Assembly (NCBI GenBank): GCA_045602005.1
Contig: JAZSAS010000010.1
Span: forward strand, 17,023 to 81,022
Direction: 5' to 3'
Source: UMGS755 sp045602005
Lineage (GTDB): Bacteria; Bacillota; Clostridia; UBA1381; UBA9506
DNA length: 64,000 nt
Shown: piece after piece, positions 60,673-64,000 of the stretch
Layout: each line of letters opens with the position of its first letter
Numbering within the stretch: the stretch's first letter is position 1
Translations under genes and position numbers: made by a program
The notes under the pieces: model-generated
What the model was told of the DNA's origin: nothing
Seen by the model: the letters and a program-made list of their open reading frames with translations, nothing else
Database searches by the model: none

Positions 60673-61995
60673 GTGAGTGATAAGCAGCAGTATTATCATT
60701 CCGTCCGTTTGGACAGAGATAAGTGCAAGGGGTGCATCAATTGCATTAAGGGCTGTCCCACGGAGGCAATCCGTGTGCGGGATGGAAAAGCAAAGATTAT
60801 TAAAGAACGTTGCATTGACTGCGGCGAGTGTATCCGCGTTTGTCCCTACCAGGCGAAAAGTGCAGTCACTGAGAGGCTGGATGATATCTTTAACTATGCC
60901 TATAAGGTGGCCATTCCGGCACCGACCTTGTATGGACAATTTAACAATTTAAAGGATATCAACCTGATTCTCACCGGCTTGAAATATTTGGGTTTCGACG
61001 ATGTTTATGAGGTTGCCAAGGCAACAGAGGCTATCACAAACTATACAAAGCAGCTCATGGACGAGGGCAAGCTGAAACGTCCGGTGATAAATTCAGCCTG
61101 TCCAACGGTTGTCCGGTTGATTAGTGTGCGGTTTCCTAACTTGATTAACCATGTGTTGCCGCTGATTTCTCCCATGGAGGTGGCAGCAAAGGTGGCACGC
61201 CGTGAGGCAATGGAAAAAACCGGACTTCCTGCTGAAAAAATTGGTGTGTTTTTTATTTCTCCTTGTGCGGCCAAGGCTACCGGAGTGCGAAATCCCATTG
61301 GCAGTGAAAAAGCATGGATAGACGGGGTATTATCAATTAAAGAGGTCTATTTAAAGTTGCTACCAATTCTGGGTAAAATTGAGCGGATTGAGCCGCTTTC
61401 CACCTGTGCGTTTGCCGGTGTTAACTGGGCAACTTCGGGTGGTGAGGCCAACGCATTGGATTGCGGAAAATATGTGGCGGTTGATGGCATTAACAACGTG
61501 GTTCGGCTCTTAGAAGAGATTGAGGACGATGAAAAGCTTGACCTTGACTTTATTGAGGCACTGGCCTGCACCGGCGGCTGTGTGGGTGGCCCTTTAAATG
61601 TAGAAAACACCTTTGTGGCCAAAACAAAAATCAAGAAGTTGGTTAAGGAACTGAAGCAACAGGAGCAAACAAGCAGCTTAATTCCCGTTGCCAACGAAGA
61701 GCTTTGCTGGGAGACTCCCGTCACCTATCGGAATGTGATGCATTTGGATGATGATATTGTGGTTGCCATGCAGAAAATGGAGCAGATGCAGGCCATTCAC
61801 AACAGTCTGCCCCATTTGGATTGCGGCTCTTGCGGTGCACCCAATTGTAAGTCTTTGGCGGAGGATATTGTTCGTGGCTTTGCTACAGAAACAGATTGCA
61901 TTTACAAGCTTAGAGAAAAGGTGAGAGAATTGGCTCGGCAAATGATTGAACTGGAAGAAAAAATGCCGGGTGCAGATGACACAAGAGACTATTAA
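60673..61995 (+). CDS. [FeFe]-hydrogenase-like iron-sulfur protein
   Basis: This 440-residue protein has two N-terminal [4Fe-4S] motifs (CKGCINCIKGCP and CIDCGECIRVCP). The middle is an iron-hydrogenase large-subunit domain with the H-cluster cysteine sites SACPTV, SPCAAK and LACTGGCVGGP. A C-terminal [4Fe-4S] motif DCGSCGAPNCKSLAEDI follows. The L1 site reads SACP instead of TSCCP, so one proton-relay Cys is lost, and L2 lacks the second Lys. This suggests a sensory (HydS-like) or non-catalytic member. GTG at 60673 has GGGAG eight bases upstream. Confidence 0.85.
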   Translation: MSDKQQYYHSVRLDRDKCKGCINCIKGCPTEAIRVRDGKAKIIKERCIDCGECIRVCPYQAKSAVTERLDDIFNYAYKVAIPAPTLYGQFNNLKDINLILTGLKYLGFDDVYEVAKATEAITNYTKQLMDEGKLKRPVINSACPTVVRLISVRFPNLINHVLPLISPMEVAAKVARREAMEKTGLPAEKIGVFFISPCAAKATGVRNPIGSEKAWIDGVLSIKEVYLKLLPILGKIERIEPLSTCAFAGVNWATSGGEANALDCGKYVAVDGINNVVRLLEEIEDDEKLDLDFIEALACTGGCVGGPLNVENTFVAKTKIKKLVKELKQQEQTSSLIPVANEELCWETPVTYRNVMHLDDDIVVAMQKMEQMQAIHNSLPHLDCGSCGAPNCKSLAEDIVRGFATETDCIYKLREKVRELARQMIELEEKMPGADDTRDY

Positions 61996-62010
61996 GGGAG
62001 GAATAAAGCC

Positions 62011-62340
62011 ATGACGGTTCGGGAATTTTATGAAAGAAATCAATTGCACATCTTCACAGAGGGTGATATGGAAAGAACCATTACAGGCTGTTATATCGGC
62101 GATCTGCTCAGTCTTGTGATGAGCAGGGCTGAAGAGGGTCAGTTGTGGATTACCATACAGGGCAATGTGAACATTGCTGCCGTTGCAGCACTGACAGATG
62201 TTGCCTGTATTTTGGTGGCTGAGGGCCGTTCTATTGACCCGGATACGGAAGCAAAGGCAAAGGAGCAGGGCATTACCATTTTAGGCTCGCACTTTTCAGC
62301 CTATGAGGCAGCCTGCCTTTTGCATGCACAGCTGTCATGA
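62011..62340 (+). CDS. DRTGG domain protein (second copy)
   Basis: This 109-residue protein is a divergent DRTGG-like domain with ITGCYIGDLLSLVMSRAEEG, VNIAAVAALTDVACILVAEG and a C-terminal EQGITILGSHFSAYEAACLL. It begins 16 bases after the hydrogenase-like gene behind AAGGGAGGA and overlaps the PHP gene by four bases. Two different DRTGG proteins flank the ATPase and the iron-sulfur protein, so they probably form one complex or switch. The function is unknown. Confidence 0.72.
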   Translation: MTVREFYERNQLHIFTEGDMERTITGCYIGDLLSLVMSRAEEGQLWITIQGNVNIAAVAALTDVACILVAEGRSIDPDTEAKAKEQGITILGSHFSAYEAACLLHAQLS

Positions 62341-63059
62341 AGGTAAAATGTGATTTACATATCCATTCCGCTCTGTCTCCCTGCGGTGATATGGATATGA
62401 CACCGAATAACATTGTGAATATGGCGATTTTAAACGGACTAGATATGATTGCTTTGACAGACCACAACTCGGCGGGCAATGTCCGCTCACTGATGGCCTG
62501 TGCTGAAGATAAGCCCCTTTGTGTGGTGCCGGGCATGGAGCTGGAAACGGCAGAGGAGGCCCACTTTGTTTGTCTTTTTGAAACAGCTGAGCAGGCAGAG
62601 ACCTTTGCCGATTACATTAAACCCTATTTTTTGCCTATTAAAAACCGGGTGGATATTTTTGGAGAGCAAGCCTATATGGATGCCGATGACAACATCACCG
62701 GCTATGAGCAGCAGCTGTTGACCACGGCACTCACTTGCTCCATTTATGATGCAGCTTCGGTTGTGAGGGGACTTTCGGGGGTGGTGTATCCTGCTCATGT
62801 GGATAAAAATGCCTACAGCATCATTTCTAATTTGGGTATCGTGCCACCGGATTTGGGTTTTACAGTGGCAGAGTTATCAAAACACTGTTCCGTAGAAGAG
62901 GCTGTTAAAAAATGGCCCTATCTTGAGAAATATATTCTGTTTTCAGACTCAGATTCTCACTATCTTTGGGACATTTATGAAAACCAGAACATGTTGGAGC
63001 TGGAGGAAATCAGCGCTGCCTGCTTGATTGAAACACTTAGAAAGGGGAAAATAAAATGA
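62337..63059 (+). CDS. PHP domain metal-dependent phosphoesterase
   Basis: This 240-residue protein has the PHP metal-binding blocks: DLHIHSALSPCG at the start, ALTDHNSAGN, the PGMELET motif, a Y-PAHVDK block and the C-terminal SDSDSHYL. PHP proteins cleave phosphate esters such as histidinol phosphate, nucleoside 3',5'-bisphosphates or polymerase-linked substrates. This stand-alone type occurs beside hydrogenase-like genes in Clostridia from memory. The substrate is unknown. It overlaps both neighbours by four bases. Confidence 0.85.
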   Translation: MKVKCDLHIHSALSPCGDMDMTPNNIVNMAILNGLDMIALTDHNSAGNVRSLMACAEDKPLCVVPGMELETAEEAHFVCLFETAEQAETFADYIKPYFLPIKNRVDIFGEQAYMDADDNITGYEQQLLTTALTCSIYDAASVVRGLSGVVYPAHVDKNAYSIISNLGIVPPDLGFTVAELSKHCSVEEAVKKWPYLEKYILFSDSDSHYLWDIYENQNMLELEEISAACLIETLRKGKIK

Positions 63060-63472
63060 AATCATTTCGCAAGGAATTGTTTTTCCAGGCGTCAAACCGC
63101 CGGGAAATCATCCGCATTACAGAGGAAGTGCAAAACGCCATTACAGAAAGTGGCATTAAAGAAGGTTTTGTGCTTGTGAATGCCATGCACATTACAGCCA
63201 GTGTCTTCATTAATGATGATGAACCGGGGCTGCATCACGATTTTGAAGTGTGGCTGGAGGGACTGGCACCGGAAAAACCCTATGACCGGTATTGGCATAA
63301 CGGCTATGAGGATAATGCTGATGCACATTTGAAAAGAACGGTTATGGGCCGTGAGGTGGTTTGTGCTATTACAAACGGCAGATTGGATTTTGGTCCCTGG
63401 GAACAGATTTTTTATTATGAATTAGACGGCAAGCGCAGAAAGCGTGTGTTAATTAAAATTATTGGTGAATAG
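63056..63472 (+). CDS. YjbQ/UPF0047 family protein
   Basis: This 138-residue protein matches the YjbQ (UPF0047) family, some members of which show weak thiamine-phosphate synthase activity. Key parts are the HITASVFINDDEPGLHHDF block, the NADAHLKRTVMGREV block with its conserved His and Lys, and GRLDFGPWEQIFYYELDG. The ATG overlaps the PHP stop by four bases, which makes it the last gene of the hydrogenase-like operon; a terminator follows. Confidence 0.88.
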   Translation: MKSFRKELFFQASNRREIIRITEEVQNAITESGIKEGFVLVNAMHITASVFINDDEPGLHHDFEVWLEGLAPEKPYDRYWHNGYEDNADAHLKRTVMGREVVCAITNGRLDFGPWEQIFYYELDGKRRKRVLIKIIGE

Positions 63473-63498
63473 ATGTAGTTAAGATGCAATGAAGATGC

Positions 63499-63530
63499 GG
63501 GACGTCCGGCGGGTCGTCCCCTGATTTTTT
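63499..63530 (+). terminator. Intrinsic terminator after the YjbQ gene
   Basis: GGGACG (63499-63504) pairs with CGTCCC (63515-63520) across a ten-base GC-rich loop, and CTGA plus TTTTTT follow. Confidence 0.75.
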
Positions 63531-63605
63531 ATACAATTCTTCTTAAAATAGAAAATTCCAGAACAAATGTTTGATTTTTTAGAAATAATATGATACAATA
63601 ATATT

Positions 63606-63813
63606 AAAGTATGATATACAAGGGGCAAAAAAGCCTTCCCCTTGAGGGGAAGGTGTCAGCGAAAGCTGACGGATGAGGTGGAAGTGACTAACGATTGCTT
63701 TCGCAATCTACACCTCACCACCGCCTGCGGCGGAGCCTCTCCTCAAGGAGAAGCCTTTGGCGTGGCATCTAAATTATACAGTCTTTATAAAGTTTGATAT
63801 ATAAGGGGTAAAA
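63606..63813. repeat. Direct repeats flanking a palindromic element
   Basis: A 25-base sequence at 63606-63630 recurs at 63789-63813 with three mismatches (both contain GATATA and AAGGGG followed by a short A run). The palindromic element lies between the copies. The repeats could be target duplications that have drifted or parts of a larger repeated unit. Confidence 0.6.
63629..63764. repeat. MITE-like palindromic intergenic repeat
   Basis: About 135 bases are almost entirely hairpins: CCTTCCCC-TTGA-GGGGAAGG (63634-63653), GTCAGC-GAAA-GCTGAC (63655-63670), GATTGC-TTTC-GCAATC (63693-63708), CCGCC-TGC-GGCGG (63721-63733) and TCTCC-TCAA-GGAGA (63738-63751). TGAGGTG (63674-63680) pairs with CACCTCA (63711-63717). 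The two ends (AAGCCTTCCCC and its near-complement near 63750) also match. It has no coding frame. I recall similar elements scattered in gut Clostridia genomes; the mobility is inferred. Confidence 0.75.
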
Positions 63814-63816
63814 TGT

Positions 63817-63873
63817 GGGGGTCGACGCCTACATCGACCCGAAAACGGACAGATGAGGACATCTGTCCCTACA
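63817..63873. repeat. Second pair of intergenic hairpins
   Basis: GGGTCGA/TCGACCC (63819-63825 / 63834-63840) and GGACAGAT/ATCTGTCC (63847-63854 / 63861-63868) form two hairpins in series, ending CCTAC. The style is that of short dispersed repeats in Firmicutes. The rest of 63473-63939 shows no gene. Confidence 0.65.
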
Positions 63874-63939
63874 AAAATTTTTATTCCTAACTTGACAAAA
63901 TCATAGAATGATTATCCTTTAATGAAAGGAACAATAAAA

Positions 63940-64000
63940 ATGGCCAAAAGAGCGAATCGTGAACAGGAGATTTTAGATTTTATCAATGCACAAATTCAAA
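63940..64000 (+). CDS. lexA: Probable LexA repressor (N-terminal fragment, runs off window)
   Basis: Only 20 residues are visible (AKRANREQEILDFINAQIQ after the Met), which match the helical start of LexA (R-x2-Q-x-I-L-D-F-I). The ATG follows AAAGGA by ten bases. A TTGACA lies about 50 bases upstream. No Gram-positive SOS box (CGAAC-N4-GTTCG type) is seen upstream, which lowers confidence. Another winged-helix regulator is possible. Confidence 0.5.
   Translation, partial: MAKRANREQEILDFINAQIQ

Noticed and set aside
63629..63868. Repeat cluster considered as a CRISPR array
   Set aside because: The repeats are palindromes of different sequence without regular spacers, and no cas genes are near.
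1..64000. tRNA or rRNA genes, prophage or insertion sequences
   Set aside because: No cloverleaf-type sequence, rRNA motif, transposase, integrase or phage structural protein was seen on either strand.

Overview
The window looks like a chromosomal segment of a low-to-moderate GC Gram-positive bacterium of class Clostridia (Firmicutes). Supporting signs are an IspH enzyme fused to ribosomal-protein-S1 repeats (a fusion known from Clostridia), GatCAB instead of GlnRS, short HisG with HisZ, RapZ, GlmM, CoaX, an ECF vitamin-transport module, NfeD/SPFH, AddA, strong AGGAGG ribosome-binding sites and frequent TTG/GTG starts. No rRNA, tRNA, CRISPR array, transposase or prophage was seen. About 66 protein genes plus one leader peptide pack the sequence tightly. 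Species and genus cannot be fixed from the sequence alone.

Layout. 1-15713 (+): the 3' part of smc, a split TSUP-type permease pair, dxs, a U32 tRNA-hydroxylation protein, a YesL-like membrane protein, a HAD phosphatase, gatCAB, a Cys-rich YkgJ-like protein, mnmE, a SpoVB-like flippase and mazG. 15905-20662 (-): lysA, an iron-type alcohol dehydrogenase, rapZ, glmM. 20815-24269 (mostly +): a YkuS-like protein, nifS-nifU-queT, and a second ECF substrate-binding subunit. 24330-28140 (-): hisZ-hisG-hisH-phosphoesterase-coaX. 28362-29858 (-): a phosphomannomutase/phosphoglucomutase.

30021-46148 (-) is one almost gapless run of 16 genes behind a near-consensus promoter at 46184-46212: murJ, an O-antigen-ligase-like protein, a GT4 glycosyltransferase, two DUF4330 proteins, proB, proA, ecfA1, ecfA2, ecfT, truA, a DUF5711 protein, cvpA, cmk, plsC and ispH-S1. 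It combines envelope polymer export, proline synthesis, the shared ECF energizing module, tRNA modification, phospholipid and isoprenoid synthesis. The ECF module could drive the two S subunits at 22836 and 23721.

46402-48136 (-) holds three small genes: a SLOG-fold protein, an XRE regulator with an S24-like domain that has lost its Ser-Lys dyad, and a small membrane protein. 48266-51440 (+) is an aromatic amino acid operon, aroF-tyrA-aroB. It is preceded by a 40-residue leader peptide rich in Phe and Tyr and by mutually exclusive antiterminator and terminator hairpins, a clear ribosome-mediated attenuator. 51515-55832 holds an NlpC/P60 wall hydrolase with a WalR-like box, rhamnulokinase, a ComEA-like protein and the SPFH/NfeD pair.

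55972-63472 (+): a DUF1540 protein, addA, then a six-gene operon built around an [FeFe]-hydrogenase-like iron-sulfur protein (DRTGG protein, HATPase, hydrogenase-like protein, second DRTGG protein, PHP protein, YjbQ). The last gap (63473-63939) is filled with palindromic intergenic repeats, and a probable lexA begins at 63940. The strongest candidates for something not fully described are the aro attenuator, the hydrogenase-like operon, and the envelope polymer module with tandem DUF4330 proteins.
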